Source of the DNA: Solenopsis invicta
Taxonomy: Eukaryota; Arthropoda; Insecta; Hymenoptera; Formicidae
Length of the DNA: 64,000 nucleotides
Reading direction: 5' to 3'
Assembly (NCBI RefSeq): GCF_016802725.1
Contig: NC_052664.1
Span: 27,545,275 to 27,609,274 of the forward strand
A program made the position numbers and the translations under genes. Below the pieces are notes generated by a model. It searched no databases. It worked only from the letters and a program-made list of their open reading frames with translations, and was not told the DNA's origin. Each line of letters opens with the position of its first letter. Within the stretch, counting starts at the first letter, position 1. Shown here in pieces: positions 1-14,600 of this stretch.

Positions 1-3000
1 AGAGTCGTTTTCGTAATCCTCTCCGAAACGAACCGGTCTCACTTTAGCGACGAAGGTAAACCGTCTCACGTTCCGCTTGAAACTTGTTAGATGAGTGTTT
101 TGTGTCACAGAATGCTAGATCCACCACCTAGTCCGCTCCGCGTTTTATATACGTCTCTCAACTCTCAACGGGATTCTGACTTAATATCGTAATCTTAATT
201 TAAATTGGATCAGAAGTTATACGATTGAAGGCTACATGTTTTAACTGAATAATTAATGTTCTTTTCAACTTTAACACGTGGTCTTGATGCAAATACTTAT
301 TTGAATATACGCAGCAAGTTTTTAATTTATTGAAATTTATTGAAATTTATGATTCACTGTAATACAATGTATATTAATTTTTTATTTCATTAACATAATT
401 TAATACAGCATGTAATATTTAATGCATTATATATTATATTTAATACTATAGGTATAATAGAGATTTAAATATGACGTATAAATCAAATTTTAAAACTTTC
501 ATTAAAATTCACGTAATTCTTTTAATAAATAATAGTACTCATAGTTTTACTTTGCGAAAAACATGATTCGCTAGTTGATAAATTAAGAAATTTTATGCTA
601 CATAACAAGAAACTATTTTCAAGTTGACTGAGGGACCGTCGCTTGCCGATAATCGCTTTCTGGAAAGAAAAGAACACGATAGAATTTACAGAAGAACATT
701 CATTATCATGCCGCAGAGTTTAAACAGCCATCAAGTATAATCGATAGATTTTGATTATAGATTAGATATATAAAGAATCAATGGAATGAATGATTTCCTT
801 GGTGGTAGATCGGGCTGAACCGTTGCTTGTGTGAAAAGACTACAGACAGCACGAATGGGGATGCGATAGATTTATTTACAGAAGACACTGTCAGTGCACG
901 ATTATCATATATGTGAATGTGCAAGTTCCGAGAGCTCACGGTTACGCCCGTGTGATCTCCGTTTATTAGAGGCAAACGCCGCCCTTGTCACCCGATCATG
1001 CATACTCCGCTGTGCCAATCACGATACACGCGCGCTAATAATCTCGTCGCTCTGAGCGGTTCTGGTTCGTTCATAATATTGCATTCCATAGGTGGCGGAA
1101 TCATGGGACAAACGATAGCATACGCTAAGGAGAAAGCGGTATCAAGAATTACCGGAAAACAAAAATAAATAAAATAAAGACTAACCAAAATGTAAGATCA
1201 GCCTCTAGGCAACTCCTAAGATCTCTTTTTCTCTTGGCGTGCTTGTAGAAACGAATTAATCGATCAATTAGAAAATTCGCTCCGCGGAAATTAAGTATTT
1301 AATTAATTCCGCAGCTGTTTTATTGTTCCAGAAAGAGAGAGAGAGAGAGAAAAAAAAATCGTTTTGCCCTTTTCGCTTGTCTACTTATGGTTCTCTCCAT
1401 AGTACTGGCAGCAAGTGCGAAGATGAGTTTATCAACTGTACAATGTATAACTTGCTAACTTTCTATTAACTTACATTGCACTATTCCACAGATGCCGACA
1501 TATACATCTCGTATGTGTGATCGTAAATAGAAAAAAAATTTGCACTTACAGTGGAAGCTGAAGAATAGAAAAATCTTTATAAGTTAATTTGTAATTACGT
1601 ATAATGGAAAGTATAAGGGGAGACTGTAAAATTAACTTTTTTTTTTCTTTCTGTAGTTGTGCAATTGTCTGCCAGAGCTATGTTATTTTAGGATCGAATA
1701 ACAGAAGCTTGGACAGTACAGAATCGTTTCGCTTAGTTGAATGCTTAGTGCCACGATCCTCCTCCTCCCCCCCACGTCACTCAAGGACAACAAGATTTAA
1801 ATAATTGTCTCGCTGTCATCCACAGGGCGGACAGGTGTCTTCCGTCTACACATCTGGCTCATTATCCATTAACGCTTCACAGATATGTTACGTCATGCTT
1901 TTCCAGCAGTATAATACCAGCGTAAAACACGCCGCTTTCCCACAGCGCTGTTCTCATTCATTCCGCTTTCAATGGCGATCTATTTCACTCGCAAGCGAGT
2001 TAAATTACAATACGAAGCACACCATTCTGTACAGGATGCAGAGCGAAATATATAAAAAGAGTATAAGGCGATATCTTTAGAATCATTTAGATAATACTCT
2101 CCCTGCATTTCAATTTAAAAACTGAAACTTTACGAGATCTGGAAATATTTAATAAAGAATTCTCGAGAAAAATCTAAAATGTTATATAAAAATACATTTT
2201 TTCAATTAATTTCCACTTTATGTATATTTTCGTCATTTATCGTGCGTGTACATATGTATATAAAGTTTAATTATAGAAATATTTTATAATGATAAAGTCA
2301 AGATTGTAAATTATATAATTTTTGATAAAATTGTTTTTTTAATGAAAATTTTCAAAAAACCCGTTTTATATATTTTTTGCATCCTGTAAATATCCGTTGA
2401 TGTTATCTATGTACAGACTATCGAGAGAAATCATGTATATATTACACTGCAACACAACAGAAATGAATAATGTGCAAATGCAAGTGAAATCATTAATCGT
2501 TTTTCAGTCTAAATGTTATAAAGGAGAGATAAATTGTTGTGCTTTCATCCAGACGCGAAAAGCGAATAAGAAAGATGTATCACTGCTGCTTATTGCACAC
2601 GTCGCACAGCACAGAAGCGGATTGCACAATATATCGTCTGGAAAATAATGTCCAGTTAATAATTTTATATGGCATATTGTCGGATTATCGTCCATTTTTT
2701 TTTTAATTCATAGACTTTTACGCTAATTTCTAATCGCTTTTTTCATCTAGCATCAGTCGATGCCATTATACGTACGCTATTATTATCGCAGCATTTATGT
2801 AATAAATAAAACTTGCTCTTAAAATTTGTTATCGAAGAGGCTTCTATTTTCAGGATTGATTTACAATTCATTTTTGCCACACGATCGATAGATTTTAATT
2901 AGATGTGCGGATAGTCTCGAGAATGCAATATACGGTGTCCATCGCAGTATAATCGTATTTCGCGTGCTGTCAGTCATGCTAATTCGAATGACAGTACGCT

Positions 3001-5207
3001 GAATGTGCCGACGATATAAATCACTCATCGAGATAACTCTGGAATGCTTAAACCTTTCCTTCCCAATGTGGATTACCGAAATCATTAGAATAAACGTCAC
3101 AGTCTTCGACGAAAGATAATTGAAAAATTCCCCATCTGAATTGAATTAGCCAATTTAATCATATCAATTTGTCGTACATAATAATTTTATATTAAATATA
3201 ATAATAAATAATATTTAATATAAAATATTGAGAGTATTCATAAAAGATTGTTTCGAAGACGATGTGATGAATTGCATCTTTAATGTTTGAAAATTAAATC
3301 GATATGAAATTCATCTATGGGAAGAATCGAGCTCACGTTAAACGTTCCTCGGTTATCTCAACTCGGTTACTACTGTTTATTGACTATTGTTGATCGACAG
3401 CTCTTTTAGGACGGCGAAGCGTGCGATCTCACAGCCACCCTTAGGCAAGACATCCTTCCCGTTGGAACGCTCAACGAGCGTGGGCCCATCCGTCACGTCT
3501 GGATCATCGGCATCGGCCGGCATTCATCAGTCAGCGACAACCGAGAAGCTCTGACGATTTGCACGCTGCCGCTCATTCTTCGAATCGCGGCGGTAGCTTT
3601 CGAAGGAAGTACACGATTCTTGGTTGCGTATCCGCTAGTTTCTTTATTCGTAATACGAAAGATCGTTATATTTTGTGATAATCTGTGACAGATTTTTACG
3701 TCGTGTATTCACGATTCACAGAAACGGTCTCTCGCAGATATCTCGTATTATAGATCTTTTACTGTCCTGTAGATGACGTATTTAGGTGTTGTCGTCTCAT
3801 TTCGTCGTATCTCATATCGTAAATCTCCTTGACCTATTTTCGCAGATTTTTATGGTACTATAGACACACTTTAGCCTTTTCGATCTCGCATATTTTTAGT
3901 TTTGTACGTGAAGTGCTAGTTTTTAATAATCTTTGAAATCTTGCGTTTTTATTCCACCTTGCGCTTTGATCGTTTTTTTATTATACTATGTTAATCTCCA
4001 AAATTTGAGTTTCAATTTAAAAATCTCGAGAATTGACGATTAAATGAAAAAATTGACATAGATGAGTGTGCGTAAATTATTGCTCTAAAATTTTTTATCT
4101 AATTCCTGGGATATTGTAATTGTTTATTTATATTTACCGTTCTATACATTTTGGTTAAAATGTACATTATAAGTTAAAACGAACATTAAGATCTTAGCGA
4201 AAATCGTAACTAATGTTTATATCTGAAAATTAAACATTTAATTTTTCAACATTTTCATTCAAATATTTTTATCGCGTGTACACTATGTTAAAATCTCATT
4301 TAACACTTGTTTTTTTTTTATTTATAATAAGCATTTCAAGCAGAACAAAGATGATCAAAATAGAAATTCTGATTTCGAATATTTATGATGTCCCAGGAAA
4401 TTAGACGAAAATCTTTTAGATTGACGATTACGTTCGCTTATCTGCATGATTTTTCTATGATGACTTATTTATTTCTCAATTCGATTTTATAGCTCTTTCG
4501 TTACATATATGTACAATTTTGATTCCATAATTCGTTTTAACTATTATCTTAGTTTTACGAATCCTTGTACAGCTCCTACTATACGACTTCTGTTATACGA
4601 CCTTAGCACGTCTCTCGTATTATTCCAATAAACAAAATTTTGCTTATATAAAAGTTGTATCCAAGATTTATCTTTTATATACTTTGTGCCACTTTTATAC
4701 CACAATTTATCAGTAATCTCATTGTCTACACTTGCAAATACTTGTCTATTCTAAGTACGTTTTCTTTCCTCGCTATGTAAGTGCAAAGGCATGAATTAAA
4801 ATACCAATGGAATTTTTTGTTTAGCGGAATAATACGCCGAGAATGAGAACTTGTTGAAACTGTTACCTGAGTCTCCCTGTTGTTATTAAGGAGAAATAAC
4901 GTAATGTTAACTGTGACGCTTAGAGATAATTAGCGTAAGAACTGTTAGCACTCTACTCATTGCCAAATGTTATATAGAGACGTAATACGTAATGCTCTGC
5001 AAAGTCCGCGTCAAGTTCTTTCAGGGCTATTTTCTCGCGTGGAATATATTCATATCGCTGGCAAGAAAGGCAATCGTAAAACGAAGGAACATGCTTGGTA
5101 ACACTGATTTACAGGTGTTACTTGTTTTACGCGATTTTATCCATTTCACTTCACCGTTTCATTCGTTCTAAGAAAATTTAATATCCTACGAATATTATTT
5201 ATCCACG

Positions 5208-5208
<1 letters not shown>
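1..5208. other. Gene-free AT-rich stretch
   Basis: No open frame here shows a recognisable domain or a convincing set of splice sites. The longest frames are short and compositionally ordinary. Visible structures are a short GA run at 1334-1350, a 14-bp inverted repeat (3185-3198 with 3212-3225) and a relatively GC-rich block at about 3390-3640. That block contains TCAGT-like initiator sequence near 3529 but no TATA box. It could be a promoter or 5' exon of a neighbouring gene, but nothing in the window ties it to one. Confidence 0.5.

Positions 5209-5295
<87 letters not shown>
5209..5295. repeat. (AC)n microsatellite
   Basis: An uninterrupted AC dinucleotide tract of about 87 bp. It is the longest pure dinucleotide repeat in the window and likely to vary in length between individuals. 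Confidence 0.97.
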
Positions 5296-5298
<3 letters not shown>

Positions 5299-7222
5299 TG
5301 AGGATATATATTTTGTATTATTTATATAATTAAATTAGCTGACAATGCGTATAATTTGTACTAAAGAAAATGATATAAGACAATATTAATGGGGTAATTT
5401 GAAAAATGACAGTGTGCTTATTTATAAACAAGAATGCGATAATGATGAAGCCAAAAATATTAATTTGAGAAATGAGAAAAGGATCTTCTTTAAATCGTTG
5501 TCTCTAATAGATTCATCCTTTCTGAATCTTTTTTTTTTTACGATTCAGTACTTCGGGAATATTCTGGAAAATAATCGAGAGAATTCGTGCGTTTAGTTGA
5601 GAAAGTTGGAAGCGTATCATACTTATAAGACGAAGCATCAATGCCTATATATAGACGCGCGCGCGCGACAACCGGTACAAAGCTACTCTTCTCTTATTAC
5701 ATAGTCGCGTAAACCTGTTACTGGCGATGTAAATACGTTTAGAGATGTTGTGTAAATAAGTACATTATCCGTGAATAAATGTTAGAAGAAGATCGAGATC
5801 ATATTTACGTGACTGGCTGCTAGATGCTTCGTCGATGAAAGCGTGCCAAGCGGAGCGTGCGAGTCGGAGCTGAGATGAAATTGATGCGCTGATTCCCGAT
5901 ATGGAATTCCATTTCCCCGACTCTATCCCGCAGATCTTTTATTCTTAGGGAGAATCCTGATATCTTGCAGCGATACAGTTCGCAGGAGTACAGTTCGCAG
6001 GAGAAAAAAAAAAGAGATTCGTCTTAGCTCTGAATCGCAATGTTTATTAAGTTAGCATGCCAATATCAGCATATGAAACGTATAGGAAGATTTAGTGCCT
6101 TTATGTGCTGATTTTTTTTTTCTAAAATATAGTTAAAAAAATTCAACTTGCTATACATATTTTGACTCATTAAATACATAATTTAATTTATATATATCTA
6201 AATAAAATAAATTTTATAAAATATGTAATTAACAAAGTTGTAATTTTTATCATTTGTCTTTTTACGTGCAATTTTGTAGTTATAAAATTACAAAAATTAA
6301 TTAATAATTAATTTCACGAAATTTACTTTCACGGAATCCTAGTAAAACTTACAAAGACGTATGTTTTTTTTTCTTTTTGGCATGCTAGTTTAACGGACAT
6401 TGAATCACAGTGATGTGATGGGAATAGGAGTGACATAATCAGCGATGTTTCATTACGCTTAAATCTATCACAATCAATGTTAGAAAGTGGTAAAATCTTT
6501 CCTACAGGCGCGATTCGCTATACACGGTGTTCCGAGTCTTGTCTGTGTGTATCGAAATTCCATAAGTGTTCTACGTATTTCGTGATCTGTGTTTCATAAC
6601 GAAAACTGACAATCCTATTTTCTATAATCCTATTCAAGATTGAGAAATATATGAAATCTTAACTTTCATTCTCACACTCATCATCTTTTAAACTTAAATT
6701 ATCGTTTTATTTTATTAATTATTAAAAAAAACTATATTGTATTTTTATATGTCTTGAATGTAATATTATTCGAGAGAAATTAATATTAATCTTCCTTGAT
6801 AAGAGTAGCTAAGAGAAAAATGTTTGATTAAAGTTTTAAATTATATGTAAATAAGATAAAAATTAAAGACACGAGATATTGTCTTGATATTTGACCTTCG
6901 TCGTTCTCGGGACACCCTGTGGAACGGAATCAAGCGCGACGAGGGTGACGGAGATTAATTTGTTACCATCGTACATTTCTCGATGATCCGTCGTATTAAT
7001 CTCCCGAGCTCTGATTAAAGGAAGCATTACGTATTGCTCAAACTGCTATACTAGCTGTGGTGCTTGCATTACGCAAGTTAACATTATCATTAATATTGAC
7101 TGTTTGTATTGTTGTAATATGGCATGAGAATATAGTTCTATATTATACAGATGTCTACATATATAAATATTAAATGAAAAAAAAAAAAAAATTATGTATA
7201 CATATATAAGTTGCAAACTTGA

Positions 7223-7228
<6 letters not shown>

Positions 7229-7255
<27 letters not shown>
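7229..7255. repeat. (TA)n microsatellite
   Basis: Alternating AT tract that follows an A run and leads into a CA/TG-rich stretch. Confidence 0.9.
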
Positions 7256-8607
7256 CACGAATGCATATATACATTTATGTACGCGTGTGCGTGTGTATAC
7301 ACAATATGTATATATGCATTCCTGCGTAGTATCCACGAAGTCCTGCGTCGGAAGGGAGGCTGCTTCCATTTCCATTCAGCTGTTGCGCTTTTCGGGAATT
7401 TTTGGCATCGTTGACGAGGAGACCTTCCCAGGTTCTGAACCCAAATCACGAAACCCGTTATATCGCGGTCGAAGACGAGAATCGCCCGGAAACGAAGAGG
7501 AGAGACGACATCGAAGCGAGATCAATTTAAAGATCGTTTGCGCCGACGCTTTGGGGCTTTTCTTTTCTAATGTATGTACAACAATTGCGACTAAGATTGC
7601 TTACTGATAATCAAGATTAATTATTTTACTAACTTTAGAGATAAGAGATACCAAATAATTAGCTTGTAATCGAATCAATCGCTTACGGTTAAGGCTAATC
7701 GATTACAGATAGATGTGCTGTAAAGTTAACAATAAGATTTTTAATAATCATTAAAACTGGATGTAAAAAAAAAAAAATTAGTCAGTCGTGACTGAGGATG
7801 ATCTAGTAACGCGTAGTTAATTAGTGTCTTCTATTATTATTGCTGGTTCTATGGGCAAAACGGACGTTTTTAGAATTTGACGGGGGCTAGGATAAAGACG
7901 AATTGAATCGCTTGTGCAAAGTTGAACTGTAAAAGCGGTCTCCGTGAGACGCACGATTTGGTGGACACTTCGTAGATACATAAGCGACTGCAAGAGATAT
8001 TTTACTTATATACTATATTGGAGACGGACGATCATGTTGTACTGAGCGGTATTGTAATGAGAGTTATATTTTTATTAGTAAACGTAACGTAAAAAAAAAT
8101 GACGTATTGTAATAAACTAACTGAAGAATCATTGTTTTGTATTACGCGCTCTCGCTCTAGTGTGTAACAATTGTTTTATATATACATATATGTATATAAT
8201 GTTGACGATCACGGTTCGACTCGGCTTCCTCCCTCCCCCATTCCGAGATCGAACCCGCCGCAGCGAGACACCCGTTTCTTTTCCTAGTTAAGGGAGATAA
8301 TGGAGATGACGCTTAGCGGACAAAACTGTATTCCACTTCCTTCATTGGATATTAATAAATGATAAATCTATATTCTCGGTATCCTTTTTTTTACTGTTGT
8401 TGACGCATCGCTCATAATTCTGTATTCTTTACAGAAATATTCTTATAATCCAATTATATTACATTTATAATATATTCGAAAGATTTTCAATTTTTACTAA
8501 ATTATATATATATTTTTGCATGTACTTTAACAGGAAACAATTTTTAAAAAGTTTTAACAGCTTTGAAAGAGTTTTCAAAAATAGTTTGTATGTTCATAAA
8601 AATGATG

Positions 8608-8757
8608 AGCAATTTAATTTAAACTAATTTTAATACAATTTTCAACTGAATTAGTGTTTTGTTTATGCAACTTTCAACATAATCAAATTAATTTTATAAG
8701 TTACTAATTTTAACTTAATTCAGTTAAAAAAAATAATTAACTTATTCAGTCTTGGAT
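8608..8757. repeat. Dispersed AT-rich repeat, copy A
   Basis: Shares a long, diverged similarity with 13927-14083 and 19795-20009. Common blocks include AAATTAATTTTATAA followed by TTTTAACTTAATTCAGTTAA-like sequence and a CAGTCTTGGAT / CAACTTTGATAG / CAACTCTGTAAT end. The spread across unrelated intergenic and intronic sites indicates an interspersed repeat family. Confidence 0.55.
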
Positions 8758-11396
8758 ATAACTTAAATTAGTAACTTAAATTAAACTTCTATTAATTAGT
8801 GGTGAAATTTTGTTTATAACAAAATCATTACAGAATGCATTGTCGCTAATCTAATATTTTTTTATATGCCAAACAAAAAAATTGTGCAGTAAATAAATAA
8901 TATTAATATTTTAACCAAAGTACTTAACTAAAATAATAATATAATTAAAATAATAACTAAAATAATAAACTAAAATAATAAACGAAAATAATAATATATA
9001 CAGTTATTGTACAATATTATGATCTGTTATAATCTTTTTAAGAAAACATAGTTGTTTTTCAAAAGTATTACGTATGTGCTTTTTTATATTAGTTGAAAGA
9101 AGAAGAGGTGAGTAGCCGCGCATTTTATTCGCGAGACCGGTCGGATGCTAAATGGAGACGAATCGAGATAGCGTATAAAGCATGCGCACACCGCTGCACT
9201 CCGGTTCGTTCCGTTTTGTTCCCATAAATATAAAATGCAATTAATTCAGTGCAAGGCAGCATGCGAGACAAAAAATACCGGAAATCAATCAATTAATTTA
9301 TTATTATAAATATTAGTCACTCGTACAAAGTCTCTGACGTACTCTAGTTACCGATGCATCCGACGTTCACTCTCTGACCTTGTGTGCCGCGAACAATAAC
9401 GAAGCGCTCTCGCGTTATAGCTCTCGACGCTTAATAAATCCGCAGTGACTCCATCGTTGATCAGATTTCCACGATAGACGAATCGTGTCATTTCGCCTCG
9501 CGTGCACCGACAGCACGAACGACCAATGCGTTCCACCTGCATTCCTAATACCTCAATAACTCACGAACGGGTATCGCGCGGAATTTTCGAAAGTTCTGCA
9601 CATTATAAAAATTCAGCGAATTGGCTTGAACTGGCGTGCAAAGGCGTTTGTGCATCTCGTTACGCGCGCGAAATCGCTCGCTTTGGCCATCGAGGAAGCG
9701 AAGGCAGAATTGAAGAAACTCGACGAATATTCGAAAAGCATCGCATTCGTATGTATTTTTCTTCTATATTGTTATTATTATTGTCGTTGTTATCATTGTC
9801 ATCGTCGTCTATATAGAATGAATCCATCGAACCAAAACTATTTCAACTTTTCGTTTCAGGAAGCTTTAGTTTTTATATGTATTATTGTTTTTTAGGATTT
9901 TTTTTTTACAAACAAAGAACGGTTTTATTAAAGTATTTAAAAATTTAATTGGATACAGATTTGAAAATAATTTTGTTACATCATCAAAATAATTATGTAG
10001 AACGTTTAAAATGATTGATTTTAATGTCAATATTTTTTGCAGCATTATTCATCATGCTCGAATGTTCTACATGGTTATTTTGACGGTCCAAAGAATCTGT
10101 TTTCAGATCTGTATCTGGCTAAATTTTTAGAGATACTTCAGCGGTTTTTTCTGTGTATTTATTTCGTGCAACATTTTTTAGTTTTTTTTTCCGAGTTTGG
10201 AAAAACACAGTTTCGAATTATTTTACATACGTGGCATAGAATACGTCTTTTTCTCATAAAAGTCGGGCAATAAATGACGTTTCGTTTAAAACTCATCGTA
10301 GAGAAAAGCTCGTTATTTGCTCTGTCACCAAAATTTTTCGTCCAACGTTTTCCAAACAAAAATAATGCCGGATTCGCTCTTCTTTGACAGACTACATGTG
10401 GATTTGGGCTTTTCTGAGATTTTTAATTTTAATTTTGATCAAATAACAATTTTTTAATAACGATTATATTCGTAACTATTTAAAATTTTTTTCAAGTATT
10501 TTTTTGTTATTATTGAAGCGTTTATACTTTCGATAATTACTTGAAATCGTTGAAAAAATTCATAAATGAAACATGGCAGAAGAATTGGAAAATTTCGATA
10601 CCCTTGCACGTGTGCACGCACATATATATATACATCATATGTCAATCCCCTTATTGTTAGCAAAATTACAATTTGCAATATAAACGAGATATACGTTATA
10701 TTTCTACGAGCTATTACGAACATCACGATAGAACGTAATTGCGTGATTGCAGCGGGACAGATGATAAATTGACGCAATGTAGATAGCGTCACATCTCAAA
10801 GCATTACCAAAAACGTAAAGGTTTCTCACAGATTGATTCTATTAAGAGAGAACTTTTAATTCATATAATAGATATATATATTATTTACTGGAACTTTTCT
10901 GTTACGCAACATCGATGAAATATGTGCACGGATTAATGTGTATAAAAGTCAGAGCGTTAAACTTAATTTTTAAATAAGCAACTTTGCATTTTGCAGGCGA
11001 TACATTGCTGTCGACGGCGAAAAAAATCTTGTGACAGACCATTGGATCGTAACGAAAGAAACTATCTAAATTACGGAATAATTTAATCAAACAAGGTCGA
11101 AGTTATGCTCAATGCTAATGGTAAGCAAATTAAAGCATACTCTGCAGCACTGTACGTGTGTAGAATTATATAATTGGAGAAACTTAAATATTTTCTGTAA
11201 TTCTTTTTGACTCTTCTCACACATCTTGTACGATATTAACGAGCAAATGAATCGCGAACAAATTCCCTTAAATAATATATACTCAATCTTACGCTTTCTT
11301 TCTTTCTCTTTTTCTTGAAACGTTTGATGTATTTTATATTTACATAAAATATTATTGTGCATGTAAAATAAAAATACTTTTAGGGATAAAAAATTT

Positions 11397-11400
<4 letters not shown>

Positions 11401-11441
<41 letters not shown>
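11401..11441. repeat. (AG)n microsatellite
   Basis: Pure AG repeat of about 40 bp lying 220 bp upstream of the first visible ATPase exon. Confidence 0.95.
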
Positions 11442-11445
<4 letters not shown>

Positions 11446-11661
11446 TAGAGAAAGTGAAAGACGTTGCGCAAATTACATGAATCATTAGACAAGTTTAAGT
11501 CAGCAAAGTAGTTAAACCTGTTTCTCACTAAGTAATTGAACACGACTGGTTTTTGCCTGGTTCTTTTGCTCTAGTTTCATTAGCATAAATGCTGTATTTC
11601 AAGTAGTCAATACATTTTATGTATATAATTTATTCATTTTTTAAAAATTTCTTTTATTTAG

Positions 11662-14600
11662 GGGTGAACGACTACAAAAAGTCGGATGTTTTATGGCAGA
11701 AAATTCATACTGATCAAAATGAACACCTGGTACTTTGTCTATTTTTTCTATATATATTAAATCTTTCAAGTATTTTTTTGTTCACTTGCAGTATTTTATT
11801 TATTATATTATTATTAATATGGAATTTTAGTGTATTTACGGATTCAAGAAAAGTTCGCTAAGAATCACTTTGACATACGTATCATACGTATTGTCTATCG
11901 GATTAGTTCGGCTATTATTTCATTGGTATCCTCGACTACACCTGTATGCGACTCATCGAAAATGTGCTTTAAATTGCGCGACAAAAATACTCGTAATAGT
12001 AAGTTTTCTTTTCAGTATACGCTCATTATCATCATTATAACGTCGCATATATATAATGGAATAATTGTATGTGTATGTAATGACAACAATGAATGTAGGA
12101 TGATTATCAAGGATATAAGTCGTATTTTGTGCGAGATGTCAGAAAGATTTCTACCAAAGATACAAGGTAAGCTTATGCGTTATATGATGATAAAAGAATA
12201 CGAGTTCAAAATTGTCAATTTGATGTTAGCCTCTAACTCTGTTACTACGCACTTTCAGTGAGAAAAGTTTGTTGGCCACTTTGGGTACCGTTGACCAAGA
12301 TCTCTTAGAGAAAATCAAGGACAAAGAATTGAAAATTAATTTAGAGAACGGCACGCTTTGCGAGGTTCACGAATACAAGGCTTTTTGGTGTAAAAAGAAA
12401 TGTTACATTTGGGATACCACGAAAAATATGTTCTCGAAGCTCGTAGGACTTGAGAATGGTACAATGTGTTCCGATCTCTACCTTTTGCGCGCTAACGGCT
12501 TATCTAAGGAAGAACAATTACTTAGGTGACCTTTCTGTAGATATATTCGTACAGATAGATGTAAATCGCAACAATTAAGTCTCGTACAAGCTATAAGTGG
12601 ATTTTTCTTTCAGTTATGAAACATGTTTTTGTTACAGGCGCATCGTCTATGGAAATAATGACATAGTAGTTCCGCTTCAGAGTATCGGCGTACTACTATT
12701 GTTGGAAGTTTTAAATCCCTTCTACATTTTTCAAGTATTTTCCATGTCCGTATGGCTCGCGGAGGATTATTTTTATTACATTATAGCTCTAGGGTTAATG
12801 TCGCTGTTTGGAATAATAAGCTCTATAGTGCAAACGCGTAAGGTACTTATACGGAAACAGAAAATGTTAACTGCATTAAAATTTTTATTACCGATTATTT
12901 TTAGAACCAAATAAATCTACATGGTACCGTTGCATCGTCAGAAAATGTACGTGTACTACGCGACACTGGTATTTTCGAGAATATTTCTAGTAAGGAATTG
13001 GTACCTGGTGATCTTATAGAATTACCGAATCATCAAGCGATTCTTATGTGCGACGCGGTTCTATTAACTGGGCAGTGTATATTAAACGAATCAATGTTAA
13101 CAGGTAAATATGTAAAAAATATACATTACACAAGCTATTTCTACTTTGATAAAGAAAGCTCTTTTTCTTAATATTTCCACATATAAATATTAAAATTAAG
13201 TAGTAACTAATTAAAAAGTTAATTTTTACTTAAACTAGTTATTTTAAAAACGTGTAAACTTTAACTTATTATTTAATTTTTTACAAAGTTGAAAATGTAA
13301 AAAAAGATATTTAAAAAAATTTATTTACTTTTATTATTTCACACAAACTCAATCTATAAATAAGCAAATGAAATGCTTTTGTGTTAATTTACAAATAAAA
13401 TATTAAATTTATTTAATGATCCATGTCGTATTTATTTTGTTATTAAAAGTAATCTAATTTAAAAGAATATATATTTTAATTTAATATAAATGATGTTTTT
13501 CAAAATAAACTTTTAATTTAACCGAGGGGGAATTCACAACCCAAAATTTTGTACACCAATGCCGATTTTTGGCATTGCTGTAAAACACTGCCGACATTTT
13601 TGTACACTGCTGACAATGCTTATTGTTAGTCAATGCCTACAATGCCGTCAATCCTATATTAAAATTAAGGCAATGCCATGCAATTATGAACACTACCGCG
13701 TGCCCATTATCATACGCCAATGCCTGCACAAGAATTCTAAAGCTTTCCCGAAGTATTCAAAAATTTTTGTGCTCAACCCCATGATCGAAAAACCGACTCT
13801 GAAGTGAGCTCACCACTCCCCAACCACTGACGACAATGCCGTCAATATTATAGATCACTGCTTACTTTTTTCGGCAGTCCACTGCCGAAATTTTGTACAC
13901 CAATGCCGGCTGTGAATTTCCCCTCGAATTTAACTGAAGTTAATTTAATTCTAATGCAACTTTTAACTAATTTAGTTTTTCTTTTCACACACCTTTTAAT
14001 GTAATTAAATTAATTTTATAACATTAACTTTAACTTGATTTAGTTAAAAGGAAAATATTAATTTGCTCAACTTTGATAGATATACACACGTACAAATTTG
14101 TACGCTTTACTAATTTTAGGCGAGTCTGTGCCAGTAACGAAAACATCCTTACCATTACACCATACATTGTACAACGCTAGAGAGCATACGTATCACACGT
14201 TGTACAGCGGTACTACTATAATACAAACTAAGTACGAAACATGATGCTTCTATTTTCAATGTAGATAATATATAAGAAGCTTTCTAACAAGAAACACAAA
14301 TTGACACAGGAGTAATTCTGTCTTTGTTTGATATTCAATGAGAGACAAAGACAGAAACTGCTGTGCCATTTGTGTTTCTTGCTGGAAAGCTCCTATAGTA
14401 AACAATTACAGCATGGATAATTGATGAGCGATATTCGCAGATATCACAAAGATCAACCAGTTCTCGCGAGAGTAATCAGAACTGGTTTTTTAACTAATAA
14501 AGGTGCTCTGATCGCCGCTATATTACATCCACCTCCAGCGGATTTCAAATTTGATAAAGATTCATATAAATTTATTGGCATTTTGGCATTCATCGCATTT

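Larger units (their letters stand above)
5296..11400. other. Gene-free AT-rich stretch with simple repeats
   Basis: No supported gene. It contains a short GC alternation near 5660, a TA tract at 7229-7255 preceded by an A run, and AT-rich sequence that includes one copy of a dispersed repeat (8608-8757). Frames spanning the TA/CA tracts at 7194-7607 encode low-complexity YIYIY peptides and then an unrecognised tail, so they are treated as chance. A non-coding or short coding first exon of the ATPase gene at 11,662 may lie here but could not be identified. Confidence 0.45.

Noticed and set aside
3390..3660. GC-rich block with TCAGT-like sequence as a promoter
   Set aside because: No TATA box, no linked exon and no nearby gene start; kept only as a remark.
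7194..7607. 137-codon plus-strand frame and overlapping minus-strand frames
   Set aside because: The frame arises from TA/CA repeats (YIYIYIY) and its tail matches no family I know. It has no splice context or start context.
12905..12914. Use of the GT at 12866 as the donor before the 12905 acceptor
   Set aside because: That junction creates an immediate stop. The AAG|GTACTT donor at 12843 keeps the frame and restores the expected protein.
13559..13807. 82-codon frame in the ATPase intron
   Set aside because: It lies wholly inside the 404-bp MITE and has no transposase similarity.
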